DNA of 64,000 nucleotides, taken from assembly GCA_018268105.1 (NCBI GenBank), contig JAFDXG010000007.1, positions 1 to 64,000 of the forward strand. Direction: 5' to 3'. The position numbers were made by a program, and so were the translations under genes. Origin of the DNA: Bacteroidota bacterium (GTDB lineage Bacteria; Bacteroidota; Bacteroidia; Chitinophagales; Chitinophagaceae). Positions 44,480 through 53,461 of this stretch are shown piece after piece. Position 1 is the stretch's first letter; every line of letters starts with the position of its first letter. Below the pieces are notes generated by a model. That model was not told where the DNA came from. It did not search any database and saw only the letters and a program-made list of their open reading frames with translations.

Positions 44480-46375
44480 TTAAAAGGCTACTCTTATACC
44501 CCCGGTAATATTGAAACGCATAGTGCTGTATCCATATAGCTCGGTAAATTTTGTTCCGGTTATGTTCTTCAAATCAATAAAAAAGCGCAAATGCTTTTTT
44601 GAAAAAGCATATTCGGTATAAGCATTCCAGAGGGTGTAGGCAGACAGGGTTACCGGCTCCTGAGTATATGTACTCATATTGAAAAACAAATCACTTCTTT
44701 TTGAATAATTACTGATTTGTGTGCTGACAAAGAAATTCGGTGTCACCTGATAGCCGATATTAGCTCCGAAACTGTGTTTGGGACGACGTATCAGGTTGAA
44801 ATAAGTGGAGTCTTTCCCGTTATGCTGAGTAGTTACTTTCCCGTCTGTAAAAGCGTAAAACATTTTAATAGTAACTTTTTTCCCAATATACAAAACAGGT
44901 TCAATCTCCACCCCGTGATCATTTTGTTTGTCAAGATTGATCATATAAAAATTAGGACCGTAAATGATTACATTTTTTATTTTCCTGTTAAAGTACACAA
45001 CCCTTGCATCCAGCATTCCTTTAAGTATTGTAGCTTGTACTCCGCCTTCCACAGTGGTAGATATTTCAGGTTTGAGACCGGGATTTGCGCTGAAAGGCCC
45101 ATATAAAGAAGAAAGAGACGGTGCTTTAAAAGCCGATGCATAGTTAGCAAATATTTTTACCGTACTTTTTACTGTAAAAGAGGGATTGATACTCCAGTTA
45201 AAATTATTACCATAACCCGAATGTTTATTATATCGCCCGCCCAGTTCAAGGTTGAAGCCCCCAAGGTTGCGCAGAAAGAAAGAAACATAAGGACTTGTAA
45301 GCGATACTGTGGGATTCTTAGGGTTTGCTGTGCTGTCATTCATCTTTTGTTTATTGTAATGAATCCCTGCCAATAGCTGTATATGATTGCTAAATGCATA
45401 ATTACCGTACAGTTCAACTGTTTTTTTATTGCCCGAATAAGGATATGTACCATATAAATCTGAAAAATTCCTGTCAATTTCATCATAATCGTAAAATGCA
45501 TGCAATGCACCCTTACTAAATTGATATGAAGCCTGTATCCCGGTGGTCAATAATTGCGCGGTGTATTTACCATTGCCATCTGTAAAAGAGCCGGCGTCAT
45601 AATCTCCTTTAAAATAACTATATCGGAAATAGGGATTAATGTGTAAACCCTTTGCGAGTTTAACATTAAAATCTGCATTAAATGCATTTTCGGTAAAGCC
45701 ATCTTTATCAAAATTTTTTGTGGCAGTAGTATCTTCAGCTTCTGAAATTCCATCTGTTTGATAATGAGTAAACCCAACATTATACGACGCGCCTTCTGCC
45801 GATCCATTGATGCCTGCACCGGCTTTGAATGTATTGTAGCTTCCCAATGAAATACCGCCATACATCCCCACAGGGTTATCCCCTCCTTTTTTAGTAATAA
45901 TATTGATCACTCCGGCTATGGCATCAGATCCATATAAAGTAGATTGAGCGCCTTTCAATATTTCAATACGCTCAATCTGGTCAACAGGAAATAACCTGAT
46001 GTCAAAAGCCCCGCCTGCACCGGAAGGGTCGCTTACCGGCACACCATTGATCAGTAATACGGTATATTCTGATTTTGCTCCACGTAAAAAAATACTTTTG
46101 TCTTTTCCGGGGTTGCTATAAGCGCTGTTTATAATTATGCCTGCTTGTTCGTTTAGCAACTGTGCAAGATCTTTTCCTGCTGCATGGCTGAGATCTTCTT
46201 TGCTGATAATGCTGACTACCTTCCCGGTCTCACTTACTTTTTTGGGAAACCTTGTGGCAGTAATCACTACTTCACTAAGGGATGTTGCTTTGACACTGTC
46301 TTCCTGGGCTAGTGTAATTTGTACGCTGCTTATAAAAAAGATAATCCACATCAATGTTGTCCTGCTTGTAAACAT
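44480..46375 (-). CDS. btuB: BtuB-type TonB-dependent receptor (cobalamin)
   Basis: A 631-residue outer-membrane receptor with a signal peptide ending in TLAQE. The plug (about 30-150) holds VVITATRFPKKVSETGKVVSII, IFLRGAKSEYTVLLINGVPVSDPSGAGGAFD and ILKGAQSTLYGSDAIAGVINIITKKGGD. The barrel includes NPGLKPEIS and ends RFNITGGIRVAF, with a terminal Phe for insertion. Length and sequence are BtuB-like, and the cobalamin riboswitch directly upstream makes B12 or a cobinamide the ligand. No BtuC/D/F transport genes are nearby. Confidence 0.92.
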   Translation of the reverse strand: MFTSRTTLMWIIFFISSVQITLAQEDSVKATSLSEVVITATRFPKKVSETGKVVSIISKEDLSHAAGKDLAQLLNEQAGIIINSAYSNPGKDKSIFLRGAKSEYTVLLINGVPVSDPSGAGGAFDIRLFPVDQIERIEILKGAQSTLYGSDAIAGVINIITKKGGDNPVGMYGGISLGSYNTFKAGAGINGSAEGASYNVGFTHYQTDGISEAEDTTATKNFDKDGFTENAFNADFNVKLAKGLHINPYFRYSYFKGDYDAGSFTDGNGKYTAQLLTTGIQASYQFSKGALHAFYDYDEIDRNFSDLYGTYPYSGNKKTVELYGNYAFSNHIQLLAGIHYNKQKMNDSTANPKNPTVSLTSPYVSFFLRNLGGFNLELGGRYNKHSGYGNNFNWSINPSFTVKSTVKIFANYASAFKAPSLSSLYGPFSANPGLKPEISTTVEGGVQATILKGMLDARVVYFNRKIKNVIIYGPNFYMINLDKQNDHGVEIEPVLYIGKKVTIKMFYAFTDGKVTTQHNGKDSTYFNLIRRPKHSFGANIGYQVTPNFFVSTQISNYSKRSDLFFNMSTYTQEPVTLSAYTLWNAYTEYAFSKKHLRFFIDLKNITGTKFTELYGYSTMRFNITGGIRVAF

Positions 46376-46494
46376 TTTTTAGTAAAATTTAAATGGTTGT
46401 TGAAACAGGCTGTGTCGAAACTGAAATAAAGACGCTTATACTGAAATAAGACATTTCTATTCCGGCTCTTCACCCGAAAGCCCGATAAAATCAA
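46376..46494 (-). promoter_or_regulatory. btuB leader between riboswitch and start codon
   Basis: The 119-base leader holds a GC-rich segment next to the riboswitch and two near-identical direct repeats, ACTGAAATAAAGAC (46420-46433, plus strand) and ACTGAAATAAGAC (46440-46452). No gene is present. Its role as expression platform is inferred from position. Confidence 0.45.
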
Positions 46495-46690
46495 ATGTAT
46501 CCGGCAGGTCTTCTGGCTTGGTTTATTCTGAACACCTTCCCGTCCGCGCTAATGGCAGGACAGTGGTTTGAAGTTTCAGTAAAAGTGAGGGCGAAGTTAT
46601 CTCTCACCAACCTTACAGCTACGGGGATAGCGCCGGAATTGCACCGGACTTCCCTTTTAATCCCGTTTGTTACGGGAACCAAATACAGTG
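46495..46690 (-). ncRNA. Cobalamin (B12) riboswitch controlling btuB
   Basis: On the minus strand the conserved elements appear in order: a 5' stem with GGTTCCCG...CGGGA, AAGGGAAGTCCGGTGCAA, TTCCGGCGCTATCCCCGTAGC, TGTAAG (the B12 box, near 46616-46650), then peripheral stems and the closing GCCAGAAGACCTGCC (46502-46516). It lies about 120 bases before the btuB ATG. High B12 would repress the receptor. The expression platform (46376-46494) has a CGGGCTTTCGGGTGAAGAGCCGG hairpin-like part but no U tract, so control of translation is more likely. Confidence 0.93.
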
Positions 46691-46777
46691 CAAAGATGGT
46701 GGTAGATTCTATAAAAAACAAATTATTAAGTGTATGTCGAAATATCAACTCATTTTTATCAACTCACGTTTATCGTC

Positions 46778-47350
46778 TCAATATCCGATCAGTGAATCTA
46801 CTGCTGCTTTTGCTTTTTCAAAACGCTCTGCATAATTACCGCTGATATCCACCCAGGGAACTGACTGATTAATCATAATGTCTTTGTAAATCATATAGAG
46901 TTGCTGCCGGGATTCAAGATCAGGGTACTCCCGCAGTTCATCTTTTACCCAGGGAAGATCGGTGTTGCAGAGCAAATACAAATCATAGTTTCGCTCAATG
47001 ATTTGATCTAAAATCCATTGATGGCATTTACCAAATACAAATTCACACCACACTTTCATCACATACATATCTGTGTCAATAAAAAGCAGTCGTTGGCCGG
47101 ATGAATTGCTTTCTGTGGATTTATTATGGCTACAAACTTCTTGTATAGCATCATCTTCCAGTTGGAGTTGCCCTTTGGCAATAGTAAGCAGGTTGTCTAA
47201 GTTGTAAATTGTACCATTTTTAAGCAAATATTCCCTTGCATACTCTTTGCACCATATTGTAGTATAATGGTTAGCCAGTTGCCCGCATAGTGTGCTTTTG
47301 CCGGTGGATTCGGGTCCGATAACTACTATTTTTTTCAATCTGTGAATCAT
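46778..47350 (-). CDS. NadR-type nicotinamide riboside kinase-like ATPase
   Basis: A 190-residue P-loop protein with Walker A GPESTGKST at 12-20 (with the ESTGKST variant typical of NadR kinases), KEYAREYLL, a LFIDTDMYVMKVWCEFVFG Walker B-like segment and LYLLCNTDLPWVKDELREYPD with the lid region. It matches the C-terminal kinase domain of NadR, which phosphorylates nicotinamide riboside; the nucleotidyl transferase domain is absent. It lies 88 bases upstream of the btuB riboswitch on the same strand. Its 3' neighbour btuB is unrelated in pathway. Confidence 0.85.
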   Translation of the reverse strand: MIHRLKKIVVIGPESTGKSTLCGQLANHYTTIWCKEYAREYLLKNGTIYNLDNLLTIAKGQLQLEDDAIQEVCSHNKSTESNSSGQRLLFIDTDMYVMKVWCEFVFGKCHQWILDQIIERNYDLYLLCNTDLPWVKDELREYPDLESRQQLYMIYKDIMINQSVPWVDISGNYAERFEKAKAAVDSLIGY

Positions 47351-47457
47351 TGATTTTAATGCGACAAGTTAAATATTTCCTGGTATCTGCAGCTATGATT
47401 ACCGGTATTTACATTTACTTCCTTTGAATATCTTTACACGCATAAAAAATTTGCTAC

Positions 47458-48591
47458 ATGAAAATTGCAGTACTTGGAGCAGGTATGGTTGGCCGTACTA
47501 TTGCTATTGATCTTAGTTCATCATTTGATGTTACATCAATTGACAAAAGTGAGGGTTCACTCACGGCATTGAAGTTATATGACCCTTTGTTTAAAACCTT
47601 ACAGTTTGATCTTACAGAAACAGACAGGTACAATACACTGTTACAACCTTTTGATATAGTTGTTGCCGCGGTCCCGGGTTTCATGGGGTATAATACATTA
47701 AAAGGGATTATTGAAGCAGGAAAGAGTGTAATTGATATATCATTTTCTCCGGAAGATATGCTGTCGCTGGACAGTCTTGCAAAAGAAAAAAGCGTTACAG
47801 CAATTGTTGATTGTGGGGTTGCTCCGGGTATGAGCAATTTTATACTTGGAAGGTATAATGAAGAAATGAAGATTGAAAACTTTGAATGTTATGTTGGAGG
47901 TTTGCCTAAAATCAGGAAGAAACCTTTTGAATACAAAGCACCATTTTCACCGGTGGATGTGATAGAAGAATATATGCGCCCTGCCCGAATGAAAGAGAAT
48001 GGACAAATAGTAACAAAAACTGCACTAAGCGATATAGAGCTTATGGAATTTGACGAAATAGGTACACTGGAGTCCTTTAACACTGACGGGCTAAGGTCCA
48101 TACTCGACACTATGGGGCATATTCCCAATATGAAAGAAAAAACACTTCGGTATCCAGGTCATGCGAACCTTATCATCGCATTGCAGCGTAGTGGATTTTT
48201 TAATACCATGCCTGTTTCTCATCAGGGTCAATCTGTCAATCCGCTTTCCTTTACCGCTTCCATTCTGTTTAACGAATGGAAATTGTCACCCGGTGAAGAA
48301 GAGTTTACGGTAATGAAGGTGATTGTTGAAGGAATGAAAGTGAATAAGCATAAGAAAATAATATATAGTTTACTGGACAGGTATGATGTCAATACACAAA
48401 CCAGCTCAATGGCACGATCAACAGGATATACTGCCACGGCAGCAGTTCACCTGCTGGCGAATAAGATTTTTGACGGGATAGGTGTATATCCCCCTGAAAA
48501 GATTGGAAGTAATAAAAAGTGTTTTGAGTTTGTACTAAATTATCTCAAACAACGAAATGTAGTTTGGAGAAAAGAAGAGAACCTGGTATAA
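47458..48591 (+). CDS. Saccharopine dehydrogenase-like oxidoreductase
   Basis: A 377-residue NAD(P)-dependent enzyme. The Rossmann loop MKIAVLGAGMVGRTIA is at the N-terminus, followed by FDIVVAAVPGFMGYNTLKGIIEAG and DCGVAPGMSNFILGRY. The C-terminal domain includes VGGLPKIRKKPFEYKAPFSPVDVIEEY and TLRYPGHANL, as in Lys9/saccharopine reductase-like proteins. It may act on lysine-related or other amino-acid imines; the sequence does not settle this. No other lysine genes are adjacent. It is divergent from the NadR-type gene. Confidence 0.85.
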   Translation: MKIAVLGAGMVGRTIAIDLSSSFDVTSIDKSEGSLTALKLYDPLFKTLQFDLTETDRYNTLLQPFDIVVAAVPGFMGYNTLKGIIEAGKSVIDISFSPEDMLSLDSLAKEKSVTAIVDCGVAPGMSNFILGRYNEEMKIENFECYVGGLPKIRKKPFEYKAPFSPVDVIEEYMRPARMKENGQIVTKTALSDIELMEFDEIGTLESFNTDGLRSILDTMGHIPNMKEKTLRYPGHANLIIALQRSGFFNTMPVSHQGQSVNPLSFTASILFNEWKLSPGEEEFTVMKVIVEGMKVNKHKKIIYSLLDRYDVNTQTSSMARSTGYTATAAVHLLANKIFDGIGVYPPEKIGSNKKCFEFVLNYLKQRNVVWRKEENLV

Positions 48592-48623
48592 TATTGATGA
48601 GTAAACAATATAGTTAGTCTGTG

Positions 48624-48645
48624 CCGGCATCAATAAAGATGCCGG
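48624..48645. terminator. GC-rich hairpin between convergent genes
   Basis: CCGGCATC (48624-48631) and GATGCCGG (48638-48645) form a perfect 8-bp stem with an AATAAA loop. It sits between convergent genes (ends at 48591 and 48683). No U tract follows on either strand, so it is terminator-like or an mRNA stabiliser. Confidence 0.4.
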
Positions 48646-48682
48646 AGTATTCCGGGCATACTTTACAAGCTCATGTAAAGCA

Positions 48683-49081
48683 TTACTTCCATTCATAAAG
48701 ATGCTGATTCTTGGCATTGCTCCCAATAAACAATGCAAAGGCAGCTATAGCTGTATCTTTCAGCAAGTTCACAAATGCCAGTTGACGCATAGCCGGGTCA
48801 CCGGAGTTGCGCCAATTGGGCAAATGGACCATGAGTACGAACAATATCAGTATGCCGGCTAATACATAACCGGCAACAGCTACATAACGATTAAAAATGA
48901 ATGCGAGTGCTACAAGAATGAACACAATGCCAACCACATAAACCCAGATCATACCCCCCGGAAGAAACATTGGCACATTTACAACAAGTGCATCGGGATT
49001 CATAAAGTGCATGATACCAAAAACAATCATTACAATCGCTAAGAGCCAAACGGCTATGCGTGAGATCATATGGTGTGTCAT
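48683..49081 (-). CDS. DoxX-like membrane protein
   Basis: A 132-residue protein with four hydrophobic spans and the DoxX-type start (VWLLAIVMIVFGIMHFMNPDAL). Short loops (RYVAVAGYVLAG, HLPNWRNSGDP) separate the spans. DoxX-family proteins are small membrane proteins linked to redox or thiosulfate metabolism in some organisms. The role here is unknown. Confidence 0.82.
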   Translation of the reverse strand: MTHHMISRIAVWLLAIVMIVFGIMHFMNPDALVVNVPMFLPGGMIWVYVVGIVFILVALAFIFNRYVAVAGYVLAGILILFVLMVHLPNWRNSGDPAMRQLAFVNLLKDTAIAAFALFIGSNAKNQHLYEWK

Positions 49082-49234
49082 AAAAAAAGAGCTTTAGTCC
49101 TATTAAGTTACTCTAATTTTTTTATACAGCATATTATTATTTTACACAACATTTTTTTCTGCCTAAATTACTGCTGTAAAAAGTACGATTATACCTTGTC
49201 GTGATTTTTTAATGAAATAAAAAAATAAGGTGTT

Positions 49235-49657
49235 ATGGAAAAACCGGTTCAAATTCCAATTCAAAGTCTGCAACATGTAGGCATCCCCGTAAGTGATATT
49301 AAAATTTCAGAAAAATTTTATGAAAAGCTTGGCTTCAGCAAAGTGATGCATCGTACTTTTATCTACGAAGGAGAAGAAGGTATTTGTGTGATGATGAAGC
49401 GGGAAGGGGTTACAATAGAACTTTACCAGCTCCCGGAAAAAGAATTGCCATCAATTAAAGCAAGAAAAGACGGGCATATAGATCATATAGCCTTTGATGT
49501 GCCTGATATAGATGCAGCATTCAAAGCACTAAAAAGTGGCGGTTTCAGGATCATTGAAGATGCGCCGGTGAAACTTGAATTCTGGGAAAGGGGATGCCGC
49601 TATTTTAATATATGCGGTCCCGATGATGAGCGTCTGGAATTTAACCAGATACTATAA
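49235..49657 (+). CDS. VOC superfamily glyoxalase-like protein
   Basis: A 140-residue VOC protein with both half-repeats: LQHVGIPVSDIKISEKFYEKLGFS, VTIELYQLPEKE, then DGHIDHIAFDVPDIDAAFKAL and DERLEFNQI. Metal ligand candidates are the His of QHVGIP, the Glu of IELYQ, the His of DHIAF and the Glu of RLEF, the standard four. It resembles methylmalonyl-CoA epimerase or lactoylglutathione lyase folds but its substrate is not known. Confidence 0.85.
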   Translation: MEKPVQIPIQSLQHVGIPVSDIKISEKFYEKLGFSKVMHRTFIYEGEEGICVMMKREGVTIELYQLPEKELPSIKARKDGHIDHIAFDVPDIDAAFKALKSGGFRIIEDAPVKLEFWERGCRYFNICGPDDERLEFNQIL

Positions 49658-49698
49658 ACGGTTTAAGGTTAGTTATTCCTGAAACAGGCTGTTCAAGC

Positions 49699-49947
49699 TC
49701 AGTTCATGTTATTTAGAAATATGAACGGTTTTAATTCAGGCTGGTACATAACCTCTACAAGAAATTTCTGATCTCTGTTGATTTTGTAACGGTTCATGTC
49801 AATGATTTCATTTACCCTGCAAAATTCATCAACAGATTCTACATTGTGAAGCAAATCATTTAAAGATTCTACCTCGTGCTCTATAGCCTGGTTGGTCATA
49901 GATTCGTCTTTTAGCAAAACAAGCAGGTCGCGATTAGATGCATTCAT
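49699..49947 (-). CDS. Hypothetical small acidic protein
   Basis: An 82-residue soluble protein. It is acidic in the middle (HEVESLNDLLHNVESVDEF) and ends in a FLVEVMYQPELKPFIF strand. No signal peptide or membrane segment. I do not recognise a family. The ATG at 49947 is the only good start. The small lipoprotein gene lies 64 bases upstream on the same strand. Confidence 0.55.
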   Translation of the reverse strand: MNASNRDLLVLLKDESMTNQAIEHEVESLNDLLHNVESVDEFCRVNEIIDMNRYKINRDQKFLVEVMYQPELKPFIFLNNMN

Positions 49948-50011
49948 AACAAATAGGATTTTGAACTTGGTTGTGAATTGAATATTGAATTAAAAAATAT
50001 CTAAAAATGCT

Positions 50012-50143
50012 TTAATATCCCACCATTCCTTTTTTACTGGGGCAACCGCAACCTTTCTGACCTCCCTTAAATATTCCACACCCAGTAGCCATAATTATCA
50101 TTAGCACTACCACCAGTACAATTTTATAACTTCGTTTGATCAT
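50012..50143 (-). CDS. Small cysteine-rich lipoprotein (43 aa)
   Basis: A 43-codon gene read from ATG 50143: a basic head (MIKRSYK), a hydrophobic run (IVLVVVLMIIMAT) and a lipobox cysteine at 22 in MATGC. The lipidated mature peptide has only 22 residues with a CGC pair (C32, C34) and several Gly and Lys. The Gly/Cys/Lys-rich layout resembles the tiny conserved lipoproteins seen in Chitinophagaceae. It is too short for usual length cut-offs. Function is unknown; metal binding by the cysteines is speculative. Confidence 0.75.
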   Translation of the reverse strand: MIKRSYKIVLVVVLMIIMATGCGIFKGGQKGCGCPSKKGMVGY

Positions 50144-50260
50144 TATTATTCTAATAAGCCTTAAACGTAAATTTAAACTAATTTAAAACCAATTTATTGT
50201 AGTACAAATTATGTTTTTAACGACATTAACAGTACTACTCATCTAATAAACCCCAACCGG

Positions 50261-51370
50261 ATGCAAAACCCCCGGATATTAGTGGCTCCGCTCGACTGGG
50301 GGCTGGGTCATGTAACACGCTGTATACCCATTGTAAATGAATTGATTAGTAGGGGGTGTGAGGTGTGGATTGGAGCCGAAGGACAAGCACTCAAACTGTT
50401 GCAGGAAGAAATACCCGGTGTCAGGTTTTTACCCCTTACCGGATATCGTATTTTTTATCATAATGCAAAGCAAAATTTTACTGTTACCTTATTAAAACAA
50501 CTCCCTAAAATATGGAGTGCTATCCGAAAAGAGCACGGATGGCTGAACCAAATATTACAGCAACATCATTTTGATGCGGTCATCAGTGATAATCGTTATG
50601 GTTTGTGGAGTAAAAAGACCCTATCCGTTTTTATTACTCATCAAATCAATATTCGTTCAGGGCTGGGGTCGGTTACAGATGCTGTATTGAGAGGTCTGCA
50701 TTATCGTCTGATTAACAAATTTGGAGAATGCTGGATACCGGATTATGAAGGGGTGTACAATATTGCGGGTAAACTGTCGCATGGCACCCATATTTCTTTC
50801 AGGACAAAATATATTGGTTTACTCTCTCGGATGCAGTGCCTTCCGGCTATAATAAAATATGATATTGCCATCATTTTGTCAGGGCCTGAGCCAAGAAGAT
50901 CAATTTGGGAAAACAGGTTGCTCAGTATGCTGCATTCTTTTACAGGGAAGGTTTTGCTGGTAAGAGGGTTGCCGGCAGAATCAGAACAACTTCCTCCACT
51001 TAAGGGTGTAACTATAGTAGATTTTCTGCCGGCGGCAGCATTAAATATTGCCATACAAAGTTCGGAATGGGTAATCTGCAGAAGCGGGTATTCGTCAGTG
51101 ATGGATCTGCTACGACTGAAACATAAAGCTATTCTTGTACCAACACCCGGACAAACTGAGCAGGAGTATCTTGCTACTCAACTTCACGATAAGGGTATAT
51201 TTTATACTGTAAAAGAGGAATTATTATCGCTCGAAAAACACTTACAGGAAGCAGGGACTTTTCCTTTTGATTTTACCGGAATGCCTGAAAACGATTATAT
51301 TCTTAAGAAGCAAATTGACGATTTGTTGCATGTTATCAAAAAGAGGGCAAAAATGATGTCATTGTCATAA
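50261..51370 (+). CDS. Glycosyltransferase, GT28/MurG-like
   Basis: A 369-residue GT-B enzyme. The N-terminal APLDWGLGHVTRCIPIVNELISRG is the glycine-rich acceptor loop. The C-terminal nucleotide-sugar domain has SGPEPRRS, the VICRSGYSSVMDLLRLKHKAILVPTPGQTEQEYLA segment with the HxE-type donor site in degenerate form. It would move a UDP- or other NDP-sugar. The target is unknown. Its 3' end overlaps the convergent kdsB gene by 6 bases. Confidence 0.85.
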   Translation: MQNPRILVAPLDWGLGHVTRCIPIVNELISRGCEVWIGAEGQALKLLQEEIPGVRFLPLTGYRIFYHNAKQNFTVTLLKQLPKIWSAIRKEHGWLNQILQQHHFDAVISDNRYGLWSKKTLSVFITHQINIRSGLGSVTDAVLRGLHYRLINKFGECWIPDYEGVYNIAGKLSHGTHISFRTKYIGLLSRMQCLPAIIKYDIAIILSGPEPRRSIWENRLLSMLHSFTGKVLLVRGLPAESEQLPPLKGVTIVDFLPAAALNIAIQSSEWVICRSGYSSVMDLLRLKHKAILVPTPGQTEQEYLATQLHDKGIFYTVKEELLSLEKHLQEAGTFPFDFTGMPENDYILKKQIDDLLHVIKKRAKMMSLS

Positions 51371-52081
51371 CATTTCAACAGCACGTTTCAGGTCTTCAGG
51401 GGTGTCAATCCCCACTGCCTTATAGTCTACCTTAGCCATGCGTAGCGGAATACCATGTTCCAAAAAACGCAGGCACTCAATTTTTTCGGCATCTTCAAGC
51501 GGAGTAATTGGCCATTTTGTAAATGACAAAAGCGCCTCTTTTCTAAAAGCATATATTCCTACATGTTCGTAGTGCTCCACCTTAGCGGCTTCGTTACGTA
51601 TAAATGGAATTACGCTCCTGCTGAAAAACAAGGAGTTCATCTGTTTATCAGTAACCACCTTTACTACATTGGGATTATGCAACAACTCCTTATCGGTTAT
51701 AGGCAACATCATTGATCCTACCTGCACTGTTTTATCTTCAAACAAATGTACGAGCTGCTGCATGGCAGTTTTATCTACAAATGGGGTATCTCCCTGAACG
51801 TTAACTACAATCTCCACATCCATATCGGTCACCACTTCGGCAATGCGGTCGCTTCCCGATTCATGTTCCCGTTTACTCATTACGGCTTTTCCGCCGGCGG
51901 ATACGATTTCTTCATAAATTATATCACTGTCTGTAACTATCCATACCTCGTCAAATAAACCCGTGGCAAGGGTATTGTCATGTGTATGCCTGATCACTGT
52001 TTTATCGCCAAGCATTTTCATAAGCTTACCAGGGAAGCGTGATGCTGCATACCTGGCTGGAATCATTGCGACAATTTTCAT
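51365..52081 (-). CDS. kdsB: 3-deoxy-manno-octulosonate cytidylyltransferase
   Basis: A 238-residue enzyme that activates Kdo as CMP-Kdo for lipopolysaccharide. Visible are MIPARYAASRFPGKLMKML (CTP loop), MSKREHESGSDRIAEV, EIVVNVQGDTPFVD (metal Asp) and HVGIYAFRKEALL. The ATG at 52081 is the family start; an in-frame upstream ATG would overlap the preceding gene. It lies 28 bases downstream of a fatty-acid hydroxylase gene on the same strand. Confidence 0.95.
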   Translation of the reverse strand: MKIVAMIPARYAASRFPGKLMKMLGDKTVIRHTHDNTLATGLFDEVWIVTDSDIIYEEIVSAGGKAVMSKREHESGSDRIAEVVTDMDVEIVVNVQGDTPFVDKTAMQQLVHLFEDKTVQVGSMMLPITDKELLHNPNVVKVVTDKQMNSLFFSRSVIPFIRNEAAKVEHYEHVGIYAFRKEALLSFTKWPITPLEDAEKIECLRFLEHGIPLRMAKVDYKAVGIDTPEDLKRAVEML

Positions 52082-52109
52082 GATAGTTTTTTTTAAAGAT
52101 AGAAATGAA

Positions 52110-52928
52110 TTAATAATCTGATTTGATTGTTTTGTCAAAAGGCAATCTAAATTGGTATCCTATATCTTCATCTGTTTTATCATCCAGCACATCCAGTCCG
52201 TACCTGAGTTTAGAGGGGTCAGTATAAGCAAAAGTGCCAAATAATCTGTCCCAAAGTGAAAAGATATTTGCATAATTAGTATTAGTGTACGGCCTTTTAT
52301 AATGATGGTGCACTTTATGCATATTAGGCGAAATAAATATCCAGCTTATAGGTTTATCCAACCATAAGGGCACCCTTATATTAGCATGATTGAAATATGT
52401 GAAGAAACCAGAAACACTTCTGTAAAGAAAATAGTAACTGACAGGTATCCCCAAAATAAATACACCGGCAACAGTAAAAGATTCCCTGAAAAGCCATTCT
52501 CCCGGATGATGTCTTGTACCGGTAGTAACATCCACTTTTGTGTCGCTATGATGAATGAGATGAAATTTCCACATCCATTTTATTTTGTGCATCAGAAAGT
52601 GTGGGGCATATTGTCCAAAAAAATCAAGTGACAAAAGTATAAGGATCATTCGTACCCATTCCGGCAACTGGATCATATTCAACAATCCGAAATGATGAAT
52701 TGTTACCCAATCGCAGATTTTAAGGGTAGTAAAACCAAAGATTACATTCAGCACAAGGGTGCAGGCAAGAAAAACCATGTTTATTCCGGCATGTCTGAAT
52801 CGTTTATAGGAAAATGTAAAAAGTGGATAGTAGCCTTCTATTACCCAAAATAAGACCATCCCCCCCATGAGTATCAAAATCCTGTCGCTACTCGAAATAT
52901 GTTCCCAATACTGAAGAAAATTATTCAT
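52110..52928 (-). CDS. Sterol desaturase / fatty acid hydroxylase family protein
   Basis: A 272-residue membrane di-iron enzyme. Three histidine boxes are visible: HFLMH, HLIHHS and HKVHHHY, with the HHPGEW segment between them. Five or so hydrophobic spans flank the boxes, as in C-4/C-5 sterol or carotenoid/fatty-acid hydroxylases. It oxidises a lipid tail; the exact substrate is unknown. It is upstream of kdsB and probably co-transcribed. Confidence 0.9.
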   Translation of the reverse strand: MNNFLQYWEHISSSDRILILMGGMVLFWVIEGYYPLFTFSYKRFRHAGINMVFLACTLVLNVIFGFTTLKICDWVTIHHFGLLNMIQLPEWVRMILILLSLDFFGQYAPHFLMHKIKWMWKFHLIHHSDTKVDVTTGTRHHPGEWLFRESFTVAGVFILGIPVSYYFLYRSVSGFFTYFNHANIRVPLWLDKPISWIFISPNMHKVHHHYKRPYTNTNYANIFSLWDRLFGTFAYTDPSKLRYGLDVLDDKTDEDIGYQFRLPFDKTIKSDY

Positions 52929-53018
52929 GTGCAAATTATTGTACAGAAAAGTTACAAAAGTTCTTGCTATTCATTCAAAGAGATCAAATTAGTATTGGGA
53001 AAGCTGCTTTTAAAACCA

Positions 53019-53447
53019 TTAATTATCAGAAAACGAAGTAAGCTGCTTTTCGGGAAGTTCATCGAACTCAAAACCGCAGCTAAAGCAATGGTATACTTTC
53101 TTTATACTTAGGGCATAGCTGCCAAAAAGGAAGCCAATAATAGCGCTCAGCCAATTGCCTGATTTGGCTGGGTTGGAAATATATTCTACATTATGTGCAT
53201 GGCAATTAGGACATTCCAGCACCATTTTTTTATTTTGTTCAAATAAATTGAGCAAGGCCTTCGCTTGCGGTACTTCGTTTTCCGGTACTACCAGCTTTAT
53301 TCCACCAATGGCATTGCTTAAGATGGGGTCTATGGTTACCGTATATTCATCGCGCAGAAAACAATTGACTCCTTCCGCTTGTAATTTCCCCAAAATGATA
53401 TTGGCATCTATATAATTGTCAAAGCTTGTAACCGCTACCATTTTCAT
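53019..53447 (-). CDS. DUF2007 protein with zinc-ribbon tail
   Basis: A 142-residue protein. The N-terminal half (AVTSFDNYIDANIILGKLQAEGVNCFLRDEYTVT...IKLVVPENEVPQAKALL) is the DUF2007 'putative signal transducing' fold. The C-terminal half has CPNC and CFSC pairs framing a hydrophobic loop (WLSAIIGFLFGSY), a zinc-ribbon with a membrane-attracting segment. It follows dnaN by 14 bases and may share its transcript. Confidence 0.82.
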   Translation of the reverse strand: MKMVAVTSFDNYIDANIILGKLQAEGVNCFLRDEYTVTIDPILSNAIGGIKLVVPENEVPQAKALLNLFEQNKKMVLECPNCHAHNVEYISNPAKSGNWLSAIIGFLFGSYALSIKKVYHCFSCGFEFDELPEKQLTSFSDN

Positions 53448-53461
53448 TGTACAACAAAAGC

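Noticed and set aside
46491..46748. Open frames on both strands across the btuB upstream region
   Set aside because: The sequence is the cobalamin riboswitch; its conserved RNA elements explain it.
52082..52138. N-terminal extension of kdsB from an upstream in-frame start
   Set aside because: The extension overlaps the hydroxylase gene and lacks the family N-terminus, which begins at 52081.
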